A stretch of DNA of 64,000 bases from Bactericera cockerelli (taxonomy: Eukaryota > Arthropoda > Insecta > Hemiptera > Triozidae): positions 18,063,224-18,127,223 of the forward strand of contig CM044957.1 in assembly GCA_024516035.1 (NCBI GenBank). The letters are read 5' to 3'. This document shows positions 46,623 through 58,259 of the stretch, piece by piece. A program made the position numbers and the translations under genes. Under the pieces are notes generated by a model. That model searched no databases. It was not told the DNA's origin and saw only the letters and a list, made by a program, of their open reading frames with translations. Numbering within the stretch: position 1 is the stretch's first letter; each line of letters starts with the position of its first letter.

Positions 46623-47539
46623 TTAACCCTTTCAACCCGACTTTTGCAGCGTATAAATTTTATGATTTTCTTCATTGGATCTTATTTATTGGGTCATAAA
46701 TAAGAACTGTACAAAGTTTGAAGATTTTAGCTTTTGCCGTTTTTCCGGAAAATGCTGGGATAATAAGTCCCAGCCGTATTCTTTCGTGGGACTCTATATC
46801 CCAGCCGTATTCTTTGGTGGGACAGAACATCCCATTAGTATTCTTTGGTGGGACATTATGTCCCATTAGTATTTTTCAAATCTGCATATTGGGCTTCAAG
46901 AATAGTAATGACAACATTTAGAGCTAATTTTGTGTATCATTTTTTTTTATTTGAAAATCAAAACGAAAATAAAAAAATAACATTAAAAAAAAACTCCTGG
47001 TCTAAAAATAATTTCACGGAAAACTACTATTGGGTCAAATAGTCCCGCGTAAAAAGTACTGATGGGACAATAAATCCCATCACGAACAACGATTGGGTCG
47101 TAGTATCCCAGGTGGTCTCCAAAAAATACTACTGGGACAATATGTCCCACCAAGAAGTCCCTCCCTATTCACTTGAACAACTTGAGCTAGGTTATAGATA
47201 TTACATTGGAAATTATTCTAAACACAAAAAAACACTATAAGCACTCTAAATAACTGCATTTCTGCACTTAGCTTTCACGGATTTGAAAATAAATAGCACT
47301 TATGTAATTATTTTGAGATTCGACACACCTGCTCTGTGCACTTGCTGAAATCAAACTGATCTGGAGGTAGAACTAGACATGGTATTAACATGAAACTTGG
47401 TCACGTGACAGAAAACAAGATACGTGATCAAACAACACTGAGACCGGTGTTCTGTTAGTAGTTTTGGGACATATAATCCCACTTGAACAGGAAAAGCTAT
47501 CTCTGGGACGTATAATCCCATTAGGGTTGAAAGGGTTAA
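46623..47539. mobile_element. piggyBac-type non-autonomous element with ten 17-bp palindromes
   Basis: 917 bp with TTAA at both ends and a 12-bp inverted repeat inside (CCCTTTCAACCC at 46627-46638, complement at 47524-47535). Ten copies of the imperfect palindrome TGGGA(N7)TCCCA lie at 46756, 46787, 46818, 46849, 47031, 47063, 47094, 47133, 47465 and 47504. It encodes no transposase; short frames through the repeats are artefacts. Confidence 0.88.
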
Positions 47540-47884
47540 TTTGAATTTTTTTCGCTATTCTAATATTATTATGTTGAGAGTTGAGACAGTGGTGCGTGTA
47601 ATAGTTGTAATACTCTTGACGTGCGCGCTCCTGCTACCGCGTTAGATTTATGTTATTTATATATTTACTGCCTCTTTGATTAGAATGAGCATTCTTTTGA
47701 CCTGCCATATAGATAAGAGATAACAGGCATTATTTATAAACACACCAGTAAATCTCAGAGATAAGAACCAGCTTAACAGTGACGGGTGTTAAGAATGTAA
47801 AGCTATACTTACTGAAAATATTCAGCTTTTTTCAACGAAATTTTACCAATTATCATTCCGGAAACGAAAAAATTCGGTCAGAAA

Positions 47885-47962
47885 TATCCGCTCCGACCGG
47901 GATTCGAACTCACAACCTCTGGGTCAAAACCAATTTGTTTAACCACTGATTCTTGCACTACT
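47885..47962 (-). repeat. tRNA-derived SINE head next to ketohexokinase exon 1
   Basis: Minus orientation: CGACCGGGATTCGAACTCAC and GGGTCAAAACCAATTTG resemble the complement of a tRNA T-arm and anticodon arm. It ends about 26 bp before the acceptor at 47987-47988. Confidence 0.6.
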
Positions 47963-48002
47963 AGTAATCTGATAATTCACTCCCCCAGGGAATCTCATCA
48001 CT

Positions 48003-51000
48003 ATGGAATCTGACAACGTGCTGGAAGGACCTAGGAAGATACTTTGTGTTGGTCTCGTGTGTATGGACCTCATCCAGATGTGTGAGGCTTTCCCCAAGGA
48101 GGATTCGGACCAGAGGTTAGATCCTATAATTATTATAATTTAAAAGTCTTCCTCTTTAAATAAATAAATTTCTTCCATAAAGCCAAAAAATTACACTTTA
48201 CCATGTCAATAGGAATCAGTAGTAAAGTCTTGTTATGTTTAAAATAACTTTTGAGCCTTTTGATCTTTTTTTCTTAAATAAATATAAATATACTATTTCA
48301 AAGGGATCAACTTTTTGGAAGGGTTGAAGAAATGTGTAGCCTTGAAAGGAGACTACGTTGAAAAAGCAGAACCCAAAAACAAAAGTATCTTGCACACTTT
48401 TTTCAAACGCGGGTGCCAGCGTCGATGGCGTGTTGAATGCACCGGTTCTCGTAGGATCACCGAAGTTAAGCAACGACCAGCGAAGTGAAGACTTCGTGAT
48501 TCTGGCATTCCGGCCCAATCCAGGCTGGGTGAGGTTAATGTGGGTAGCAGGTTTGTGAATTTCCCGCAAATGGAGGGTAACACCCTCGTCGAACTATGAC
48601 CATGCTGTCGAAAGCGACGTTAAAACCTAATTTAATAATAAAATTAAAAAAAAACACAGAAACTTCTTGATCCCCTATGTATTAGTAAAATATTATTCAT
48701 ACTGATTTAACGATTTTGTTGGTCAATTTATTCCAGGTGCCTGGAGCAGAGATGGCAAAGGGGCGGTAACGCTTCCAACAATTGCACAGTTCTATCCCAA
48801 CTGGGCGCCCCCTGTGAGTTTTTTGGAACCGTCAGCAAAGGAGTTTTTGCGGAGTAAGTTCTTATTTTGGGGTACCTATCCCTTTAAACGCTTTTTCTAA
48901 GGGGTTCCTACTCTGGTTTATTTCTGTTGTCTTCTTTGTGATAGCTTCACGTTAATTAAACCGCCCTCCTGCCTAATTCTTCTTTGCCATTGTTTCTTCA
49001 ATAAAGATACAAAGTTCTCACTTTCTTTGCTGACGTGATTTTTTGGTAGATACCTCAGCCCTCCGCTTAATTTTTCTTTGCCATTGTTTCTCAATAAAGA
49101 TACAAAGTTCTCACTTTCTTTGCTGACGTGGATTTTTTGGTAGATACCTCAACAACTTCAATATTACTCCTCATGCTCTGAATATTTGTGATGAAACACA
49201 ATAAAATGAACAATTGCAGTTACCTGTGAGACGTTTTTCAACGTGTGACGCGGCGTTATTAGGATCCGCACAAATTTCCATAATGAAGTTTTCTAATTTC
49301 TAACTCTTATTTCTAACTCTCTATTTCTAAATTCCTTATTTCTAACTCTCTGTTGATATTTTTGCTGCATACAAAAGGACTTTAACTCCCTATTTAACCT
49401 TTAACTCGCTATTGAACCATGTATTAATGTACAAAAGAACTTTAACTCCCTAATCTTAGAAGCCAAATAAAAATGGCTTAGGATGGTCCAGTCCTCTGTA
49501 AACAAAAAAAAAAATATTGAAAAATAAAACAAACGATTTATTATTATAATATAACCTTTAACTCCATATAGAACCATCTATTAATATTTCCAGCTATGTA
49601 TTGAACGACTTCCGAGAGCTGAACATTAGCTGTGAGAACTGCATCGTCCATGAGAACTGTGATTTCCCCCTATCTTCTGTGATTATCAACAAAGTGAACG
49701 GGTCTCGAACCATCATCCACAGCAACAGGAATCTTCCTGAACTCACTGCCGAAGACTTCCACAAGTTGGATATTTCCAAATACAGTTGGATACACTTCGA
49801 AGTAAGTATTTACATGACCAATGGCCATAAAAACTCGATTACAATAAAGTCCAGGTACCCTAAAAGCATTTCTTCACTACCAAAAACCATGCTTGTGATA
49901 AAATGAATTTGTTATTTTATGATAAAGAGAGGGATTGCCCGTAGTTCAGAGATTCCAAGTTCATTCCTGGTTGGGGCAGAATTTTCTAACAAAAAATTCT
50001 GTTCCCTCCGAACACGTGAAGCTGGCATTTCCGGCACAACTTAGGTTGCGTGAGGTTAAGGTGTATAGCTGGTACGATTTCCAGCAAATGAATGGCGGGG
50101 ACTTGGGATGACCGGAGGTGAATTCTTCTATTACTCCCAACACACTCTTATTGGACTGTAAGTGTCACTGCTGAGATTAGGACGAATATTGTCATAATGA
50201 CAACAGATAGTGTAGAGATGATGTACACCACTCGGAGATGGTAGAGGACCCTCTCAGGATGATGCAAATTTACCCACCAAAAGACCCCCCTCATCATCCA
50301 TAATCCATAATACAAGCTGCCCCAGCACCATAAAATAAAGGGTCTATTACTAATATGGATCTTTCGTGTGTTTCCAGGGCAGACGCAACACTTCGGACAT
50401 TTCCGCCATGATGCGCCGCGTCATCCACTACAACGAAGAAGAACGAAGCGAGCACCAGCCCAGAGTGAAGATATCCGTTGAGTTGGAGAAGGCGAACCGC
50501 ACACAGCTTCTTGATCTGATGCCCCTCTGTGATGTCTCCTTTGTTGGCAAAGAATTTGCCACCTCACAAGCCTACAGCACCATGAGCGATACGATACGAC
50601 ACTTGAAACCGAATGTTTCCGAAGGGTAAGTTATTTTCAGATGAAGTCACATGAATTGAATTTTAATTATCCTATTTAACTTTTCAAGTGTTCAATCTTG
50701 GTCGGTATGTTTTGTTCGATTTCTTAATCAGCTGTATGTGATCTTTCTAATTAGATATGACAGCTTAATCTTAATGTTTTGTTCGATTTCCTAATCAGCT
50801 GTATGTGATCTTTCTGATTAGATATGACAGCTTAATCTCTAGTCGCAGCTATAAGGCAAATATAAGAGACCTAAGAAAAACTAGAGTGTTCGATAAAAGT
50901 AAAACACCTACGTCTTAGGACCGAATTATGAAACAGGATTAGAATTATCTAAGTGGACCTTATCCCTTAACACGCCTCTAGTGGAATTTTCAACCAATTA

Positions 51001-52110
51001 CAACGCACTATAGTCAGCTGATAGTGTCCACTTAGATTAAATCTAATCCTGTTTCATAAGTCGTCCCTTTGATCTCAAAAGATACATGTAGGTGGATAGT
51101 AATGGTGGATAGTAATACAGTAATATAGGCATTATAGAGTTTAGTCTATTTTTTTTGTTTCATTGGTGGTGGCTCAATTTGGAGAGCAGTGGATGGAATT
51201 TGCTTTATTAGTGGACTGTATTTTTTAAATGGATGTTGAAAGATAGACCTTTAGGCTGGTCTTAATTTAATTACGAAAAGGGGTAGTTTCCACCAAAAGA
51301 CACACAGAAAAAGGCTTACCTTGACGGTTGGTTCGTTGGTTATATCAAATGCACACGAGCAGAAATGACCGCGTACCAACTATCCCAAAAGAACCCACAG
51401 CGTTAAGAATGAGGATGAAATGAAAATGAGACGCTGGTCCCTACAAAAAACTTACGACCCTTTTGGCGAGCGGTTTTCAGTAATTTGCAGGATGAACTTT
51501 TGGGCTGAGGCTGATGGTTAGCACTAAAAATGTCAATTTGTTATCGACTTTAAGAAATCACAATTGTATCAAAAATTTCTTTAGTTAAGAAAAAAGTGAG
51601 AGCAAGATTTTTAATTTGACTACCTCGACGGGATCTAAAAATGCTACTGAAAGTTCTCGTGATTCGAGAAAGTTCGGAAAATACCGAGTTGGTTTCGGCA
51701 GTCGAGCACATTAACCCTTGATGGGAAGTTAACTCAATTATTATTAACCTTTTATTGTTCGGCCCGAACAATTGGTATCTACACCTACATTGAACCTAAA
51801 TCTAAATAGCACTCCACTTATTCTGGCTTGCAGATGCCAACTTGTGTGTGCCTGGGGGGACCGAGGAGCCATGGGCGTATCGCAAGACGGCAAGATCGTG
51901 CAGTCCATCGCGTACACACCGGCGGACATAGTCGACACGCTGGGAGCCGGTGACACGTTCGTTGCGGGCTGTCTGTTCCAACTGGCGCAAGGGCGGAGTC
52001 TGCAAGAGAGCATGACCTTTGGATGCCGCCTGGCGGGGGCTAAAATTGGCATCGAAGGTTTGAAAAATCTGCGAGCCATATTCGAGAAAACCAATCAAGG
52101 GTCCTTTTGA
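48003..52110 (+). CDS. KHK: Ketohexokinase (fructokinase, PfkB family), 5 coding exons
   Basis: Coding exons: 48003-48115, 48737-48853, 49594-49801, 50378-50625 and 51834-52110. Phases 2,2,0,2 all join, giving 320 aa against 298 in human KHK. The enzyme phosphorylates fructose at C1 with ATP in the cytosol. The start ([14 protein letters not shown]) carries the substrate-contacting Asp of the family. [17 protein letters not shown] is the ribokinase-family glycine/asparagine motif. [18 protein letters not shown] carries the conserved Arg region. ATP-site and catalytic motifs are [10 protein letters not shown] and [13 protein letters not shown], where the Asp of GAGDTF is the catalytic base. 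All key residues are intact, so the product should be active. The ATG follows an acceptor at 47988, so a 5' UTR exon is likely. The introns carry SINEs and a split mariner remnant. Confidence 0.96.
48301..48690 (-). mobile_element. mariner 3' remnant split by a SINE
   Basis: 48301-48412 and 48658-48690 together match the 3' end and terminal repeat of the mariner at 22659 (minus-strand peptide LKGDY then the stop region; CTTCTTGATCC near the tip). A 5S SINE at 48413-48657 separates the parts. It lies in KHK intron 1. Confidence 0.8.
48413..48657 (+). repeat. 5S rRNA-derived SINE, older subfamily
   Basis: GCCAGCGTCGATGGCGTGTT, CTCGTAGGATCACCGAAGTT, then core and A-rich tail. CTCGTAGGATCACCGAAGTT is closer to real 5S rRNA than the CCCTTCAGAACACCGAAGTT of the young copies. 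Confidence 0.88.
48974..49157. repeat. About 92-bp tandem duplication in KHK intron 2
   Basis: Two copies containing TTTGCCATTGTTTCT, CAATAAAGATACAAAGTTCT and TTTTTTGGTAGATACCTCA, differing by a few bases. Confidence 0.88.
49934..50110 (+). repeat. tRNA-derived SINE, family C (partial), in KHK intron 3
   Basis: GCCCGTAGTTCAGAGATTCC, CCTGGTTGGGGCAGAATTTT, then CGTGAGGTTAAGGTGTATAG and TTTCCAGCAAATGAATGG. Confidence 0.75.
50700..50842. repeat. About 72-bp tandem duplication in KHK intron 4
   Basis: ATGTTTTGTTCGATTTC, AATCAGCTGTATGTGATCTT and AGATATGACAGCTTAATCT occur twice in a row. Confidence 0.88.
50917..51066. mobile_element. Short palindromic MITE in KHK intron 4
   Basis: TATGAAACAGGATTAGA on the left and TCTAATCCTGTTTCATA on the right are inverted, with AAGTGGAC and GTCCACTT further in. 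Related ends occur at 62728-63098. Confidence 0.75.
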
Positions 52111-52275
52111 ATGTCTAATTTAAGAGAGTCCAGTTCTTATAATCTTCTCGAACAAATAGCTAACCTAGAATCGAATTGTTCACTATGATAAGTGACTCTA
52201 TTCATCCGTCATAATACACTTTCAGACCCTTAGTAAAAAAAGGCCTGCGTAGGAAATTGTATGTGTAGTTTTGAC

Positions 52276-52281
52276 AATAAA
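52276..52281 (+). terminator. Polyadenylation signal of ketohexokinase
   Basis: AATAAA 166 nt after the KHK stop codon, the first canonical hexamer downstream. Confidence 0.6.
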
Positions 52282-53315
52282 ATTGGTACACATATTTTTC
52301 TGTCTCATTGACCACAATTTCAACATTTCCAATTCTAGAAAGCCCCGAGAATGGAAGAATTGACAAAAAACCTCAAATTTTGGCACTTGTTTTGGTTGTT
52401 CGCGATTTCGCTATTAAAATATTGATCTGGTAGATTCATAAAATCAGAGGAACCAAAAAGGGCCGAAACATTGAGGTTTTTCTATTTTTCATGCTCTTCC
52501 GGTCATGGAAAAGTTAAATTCGTATTCAGCGACCCAAAAAACATAAATGGTTACCAATTTTCAAAACGCATTGACTTTCTTACGTAAAAAATAAGAGGCT
52601 TAGTAATATTAAATTTGAAGAAACATCATAACTTTATAATTATAGTAAGAATATTCAAGATATTTCATTGATTACCTACGCCCAAATTCTGTGATAGTAG
52701 AAAAAATAAACAAACCAAATCTTTATTGATTACCTTTTTTTACTTTCTAAGGTCAGACTAAAGCTTTATTTACTTACAAAAATGGGGAATATGGGAACTA
52801 TCTGAACTCATTGCACATTGCATACATCGTTTTGAACACGGCGTGTATAAAAAATTCTTATCAGATTTTATATCTGCATGAAGTGTAGATCATGCATTCG
52901 TATACATTATACAACATTCGAATATCCATTGATGTGCATTTTTTGTCTGTGAATTTTGTAATTATTCTGTTTTCGTTTCCTATTTACGTAAGTAATATAG
53001 GTAGTTATGTAAACAGCTATGAATATACGTAGGTAGCTATGTATGTATATTATATTGTATATACCTAGGTAGTTATGTATATAGCTATTATTATGGCATT
53101 TCAATCTATAAGATTGGCTTTATTTTGACCTTAGGTACCTAAACCATCTTAGGGATTCAAAAAAACATCTTAGATTTGACCCTTATCTATTTGTCCACTA
53201 TGTAAATAACTATCTAGTCCTATATTAATCAAAACATTATTATGTATTTTAGGTTTTTTCTTAATTGAAGTTTGGATTTCTCGTAAAGCAAATTCGATCA
53301 ATTTTACATGAATTT
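52282..53315. other. No gene seen
   Basis: AT-rich sequence behind ketohexokinase; 52980-53100 is a run of degenerate TAGGTAGCTATGTATA-type words. Confidence 0.4.
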
Positions 53316-53328
53316 AAATATTGTTTTT

Positions 53329-53649
53329 GTGATATGACCATGGCAGTTGAAAGCGACGTTAAATCCCACTTAAAAAAAAAAAAAATATTGTTTAGCCAGC
53401 GTCGATGGCATGTTGAATACACCGGTTCCCTTCAGAACACCGAAGTTAAGCGACATCCAGCGAGTTAAGACTTGATGGGTGACCATTCAAATTCTAATTC
53501 TCGTGACGCTGGCTTTTCCCGGCCCCACTCAGGCTGGGTGAGGTCAATGTGAGTAGCAGGTTTGTGAGTTTCCTGCGAATGGAGGTAAAACCCCGTCGTG
53601 ATATGACCATGGCAGTTGAAAGCGACGTTAAACCCCACTTAAAAAAAAA
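53329..53649 (+). repeat. Two adjacent 5S SINEs, one truncated and one full length
   Basis: 53329-53382 is the last 50 bp of the SINE plus A-run; 53395-53649 is a full copy. The word AAATATTGTTT stands before the first (53316), between them (53383) and after the second (53650). Confidence 0.9.
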
Positions 53650-53660
53650 AAATATTGTTT

Positions 53661-54519
53661 CGGAATAGTCTTTTGTTGTTGGTATATAACTATGTATTTA
53701 TAATATCAGCTATTACTATAAGAAAATTATTATCTACCTATTACCTATTAACCAACATAATTTTGTTAAATATTGTGAGAATTTACGAAGTGATATCGAA
53801 TTATGTATTTTTTCTAAAGTAATTTGAATTCCTATCATAATAGGCATTTGAATTTTTAGAAATCAATGTTCGAATATCTGAAAAGAGAGATTATTTTATT
53901 ATTCATGTATATTTTGTATGATTTATAAATTTAAATATTTATTAGTTTATAAGACTCGCATGGCAGGGAAAAGAGGATAAGTCAGAAAACTCAACATTTC
54001 ATTCGAAACAACAATTAATTTTTTTTATTTTGTATTTTCCCTTTATTTAAGATTTTTAAAGAGATTTGGTCAATACGCAACATTTTAAACATTTTCTCCT
54101 AGTTCTTGCTCCAAAAACTTTTTGTTGTGTATTTTACGGACTCAACTTATTTTTATTAAAAAAACCCTTTGGAGCTGAAAACAATCCATATGACCAGATT
54201 TTTTTTTTTTAAATTATTCCTTTCAATATCTCAATGTTGTTATTCATGAGACTTATCTATTGTACCATCGATAGAGCTTCTCCTACAAATCAAAAGATAC
54301 CGATACCTCTATAAGTTATTTTTTTTCTTTTAAATCATCCTGTTTTTCCCTGACATGCGAGAAGATGCATTCATATAGGGTGTTATAGTCATCATAGTAC
54401 AAATTTAATATAAATCCATGTTCAGGGAGATAATAAAAAACTTTACTTTACGGAAAAACAATATACCTAATTTTATTGTTTTCATTTTGTTAGTAAAAAA
54501 TAGAACTGTCATTAATACA
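53661..54519. other. No gene seen
   Basis: Very AT-rich spacer without a recognised feature. Confidence 0.4.
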
Positions 54520-54738
54520 GTGCCATCCACTGGTAGTCAAGTGGTTAACGCGTTAGTCTGGTAATGCAGGTAACGTAGGGATCCGTTGTTTCGAATCCCA
54601 CCCAGTGCATCAATTTTTAATCATAATTTGAGTTCGTGACCACATAATAATAAGACTCTGAGGGTTAGGTGGTAGGAAATGCTTTGAGAATTAACCTCGC
54701 CTGGTGGTTACCTTCAACTAAAGAGTGTTATTATTATT
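54520..54738 (+). repeat. tRNA-derived SINE, family E
   Basis: CTGGTAGTCAAGTGGTTAAC, GCGTTAGTCTGGTAATGCAG, CTCTGAGGGTTAGGTGGTAG, (TTA)n tail. Confidence 0.86.
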
Positions 54739-56201
54739 ACCATAAATGAAAAGTCATGTTATTATGAATTCAAATGATAATTTTATTTTAGATTTTATAT
54801 AGTACAAGTTTGAGCTCACTAGAAATGGAAATAAATTGCATCAGCAGTTTCTTTCTTTTTCTTTGAAAATGTTGTGTACCCAAACGACATCGACATACCA
54901 TCAGTAAACCAAATATTCGGCTATCTACATTCGTAGGGATAATTTTCTATGTTGTTATAGGGTAAGCTACTACGAAATGAAAAGGTTGTGAAACACTCAT
55001 CTTTAAAAATAATAATAATATTCTGGTTTACACATTGACGCACAACCTTTGATAAGGATTCAGAACATGGCGACAGTAGAAAATTCAGCCCATTACAAAT
55101 TTTCCCTTTTTAAAGGATAAGAAAAATATAATGAAAAACCGGTCAAAAATCCTCAACTTTCTTGGAAAAAAGACAATATTCTTTGGTTAGAAAGAAGTCA
55201 ACTCCCAAAGCAGAAAAGCGTCAACTAATATTTTTAGGAACCAAGATATCGGCTGCTATTCATGGAGGTTAGAATTAAAAAAAAAGTTATCATATTTGTG
55301 TTAATCACAATTTACTCTATCTCGCTTTATTTAATTTTTTTGCTAAACTTGGGACTTGAACCAGCGACCTCCAGATTAGACCGCGCCGCCTTGTCAATCA
55401 AGCTACTGAGGTGGGCTTAGAGGTTAAAATTTAGTTCGAGGTCTATCGTGTGAATCACCCAGAACACCAAAATTACTGTTTGATACACCCGTTAGAGCAA
55501 TGATTACTGTTCTTATCATGACCATAGAGCTGAAAGAGTGATAAAGTATGAGATTGACAGTGCGTCATGGCTGAGTACTAGAGTAGCAATGAATCGCTGC
55601 GGACTTTGAACTTTTGTTTACTATTCTGAGTGTGGGCCAAGTTTCAGGTCCGATTCTAGGGAGAGAAACCTATTGATTTTCACAGTAAGAAATTTTGTGG
55701 TATAATTTGCGAGGGTTCAAAACAATACGAAGAAGAAGTTGTTACTATGAGCACAACGGTAGAAATGTCGGAGGAAAGCATTGGTAACTATTCGTAAGGA
55801 CTTGGGAGTCTGTAGGTGACCTAGGTTCAAATCCCGGCTAAGTTGGAGTTTCCTATTTGTAAAATGGAGTGAAAAAAATAAGTAGATTAGAACCAGTTAC
55901 GGCATTTTTTTTAACAGTTCGTTACAAGTCAATTTTTTCAAGTTTTACGTAGGACAGGCGGTAAAGTCGCTGTTGCATCCTGGGTACCAAATAGATTTTT
56001 TTTGTGCATATTTGGCATCACATTTGTACAAGAATCGATCCATAATCTGTTCTATACTAACAACCTACCTCAAAAAGGCATTATGGGATGTCCGGTCCCT
56101 CGTTAAAATTTTGATAACGGCCACATGTGTGTTTCGGTCCCAAAGAAAAAACAACAAAAACATCCACATATGGCCGTTCGGTAACGAACGTGTTAATATG
56201 G
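54739..56201. other. No gene seen; two old SINEs
   Basis: 55298-55423 is a family B SINE in minus orientation (GGGACTTGAACCAGCGACCT). About 55770-55860 has another tRNA-like head (GGTTCAAATCCCGGC). The rest is AT-rich. Confidence 0.45.
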
Positions 56202-56746
56202 GTGTTTCACAGCCTTTTTTATTTCGTAGCCATGAAACAGGAACTACTGTAGAGGATTGTGGTCTGTGTTGTACGTTGTAGCTTGCCCATCCCGTAGTAT
56301 GTCTCCCCTCTAATGGGTGAGAAGTGACACAACACTTCCCATTTAAGTGTTGGGTCAACACAAGCGCTCCAGAAGATAATCCTTACAAACAATGGCAACC
56401 TAAATTAGAATAGGTTCCCTTCAGAACACCGAAGTTAAGCGACATCCAGCGAGGTTAAGACTTGGATGGGTGACCATTCAAATTCTAATTCTCGTGACGC
56501 TGGCTTTTCCCGGCCCCACTCAGGCTGGGTGAGGTCAATGTGAGTAGCAGGTTTGTGAGTTTCCTGCGCATGGAGGGTAAAACCCCCGTCGTGATATGAC
56601 CATGGCAGTTGAAAGCGACGTTAAACCCCACTTTAAAAAAAAAAAAAAAAAAAAAAAAATTAGAATAAAAATTTTTTGTCGGCTCGGGGGATCGAACCCA
56701 GGACGTTCCGCATGGCAAGCGAGTGCTAAAGAATTATCTTCCGGTC
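56202..56746 (-). repeat. tRNA-derived SINE, family F, interrupted by a 5S SINE
   Basis: 56202-56412 carries the family F 3' and middle part in minus orientation (GTTTCACAGCCTTTTTTATT, GTGACACAACACTTCCCATT) and 56668-56746 the tRNA head (GGGGGATCGAACCCAGGACG). The 5S SINE between them is flanked by AAATTAGAATA. Confidence 0.85.
56413..56656 (+). repeat. 5S rRNA-derived SINE, 5' truncated
   Basis: Begins GGTTCCCTTCAGAACACCGA, missing about 40 bp of the head; ends in a long A-run. Target duplication AAATTAGAATA at 56402-56412 and 56657-56667. Confidence 0.93.
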
Positions 56747-57713
56747 ATTACAATAAGTTACTGAAAATAGTCAGCTTAATTTCGAAAAAAAAAACAAACA
56801 AAAACAATAGTTTCTATACCTTATAGGTGTCCCGTACTGCTGTGCTACCCACAAAAGTGACATTATAAAACAGAAAAGCACAGTCACTGTTATAACACTT
56901 CTTAGGGTAAAACTTGGGGTAAGAATTTCCTTTTACATAACTCCTTGACTAGTATTGTAGGAAGTAATTAGGGGATAGTCAATCGCTACTCACTTATTAT
57001 AATTTTAAAGAGGATATCGGTTCCTTGTGTTGTGAGGATATTACAGACTAGCAATTTAACTTTGAAATGAAGTACAGGTATACTTACCTAAACATATTTA
57101 TGCTCATCAAACTTACTTTGGGAATAAAGTTATTTGAGTTCGCCCCTGTATAAGAGTGTGCACTTTTATCAATAAATTTGTTAGAAAAAGGTACATTTAC
57201 CTAGTGGAGATTTAGTTTGTTGAGTGTTTTCCACTTATAACTATACCTACCTACTTTCACTTCTAAATTGCTAACCTATAGTTAATGTTGTGATGTATAA
57301 AGTATTTGAAATATTTGGTTTTTAGTAACACATCTAAGGTGAATACTGAACTTTTTGTGTGTATTTTAATTTAATAATTATCAGTGAATCGATCGATGTT
57401 TTTTTAGAATATTAATTGTATAAAATAATATCAAATATTACCATGTTTTCTGTAAAATTGTGTCAAAATGAATAGAGATTGAGGACTTAATAAGTAGTGT
57501 TTCATAATATTATCGGTGAGTTGAGAATTTGAGAAATATATAAATAATAATTATTGTGAGTAATTATATTAGAAAAAGACTTTCTTTTACTATACTTAAT
57601 TAAGATTTGGTACGCTTCATGTGTAATCCTTGAAGAAAATTTCAGAATTCATTTTTTTATTATTATTATTATCATTGAGAAATATTTCCACCCATGGTCA
57701 ACATGAGAACACA
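56747..57713. other. No gene seen
   Basis: AT-rich spacer between the nested SINEs and the region before the SDR gene. Confidence 0.4.
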
Positions 57714-58078
57714 GGTTCTTTTGTAATTCCAGCCTGACTCAGGCTGGGTGGGGTTAATGTGGGTGATTTGGCCAAGATATTTATTTACCCTGATTGAACT
57801 AAGGAGAAAAAACGTCAGCTGCTATTGGAACCCTAAATTGTCTCCGTCGAAGGACATGAATTATTTTTTCTTGGTTCCATTCTCTCCCAAAGTTCATGAT
57901 CTAAGAATGACTATGCCAGCGTCGATGGCGCGTTGAATACACCGGTTCTCGTAGGATCACCGAAGTTAAGCAACGTCCATCGAGTTGAAGACTTCGTGAT
58001 GCTGTCATTCTGGCAACCCAGGCTGGGTGAGGTTAATGTGGGTAGAAGGTTTAACCCCCGCCCCCCCCCCCCAAAAAA
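57714..58078 (+). repeat. Core fragment and an older 5S SINE copy
   Basis: 57714-57770 is a core-only piece (CTCAGGCTGGGTGGGGTTAA). 57914-58078 is a 5S SINE (GCCAGCGTCGATGGCGCGTT, CTCGTAGGATCACCGAAGTT) that ends early in a C-run and A-run. Confidence 0.82.
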
Positions 58079-58259
58079 AAGTCTACAACATTGTGTAACA
58101 AATTTATGAAATAAGACAGTCGACTTCTAGCTGAGTTATTGATGGATCCACTTTACCTACCTAGCTACTGATTTTCCCTACAACTATTTTGCATTGACAA
58201 AATATTTTTTTAATATTATGTATATTTACTTGATTCTAGGGAGATCTTCAGAGCCGACC

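Noticed and set aside
46672..47042. Repetitive peptides such as VFFGGT repeats
   Set aside because: They are translations of the palindrome array in the TTAA element.
51744..52098. Two long minus-strand frames opposite the last KHK exon
   Set aside because: Antisense shadows of a GC-rich coding exon.
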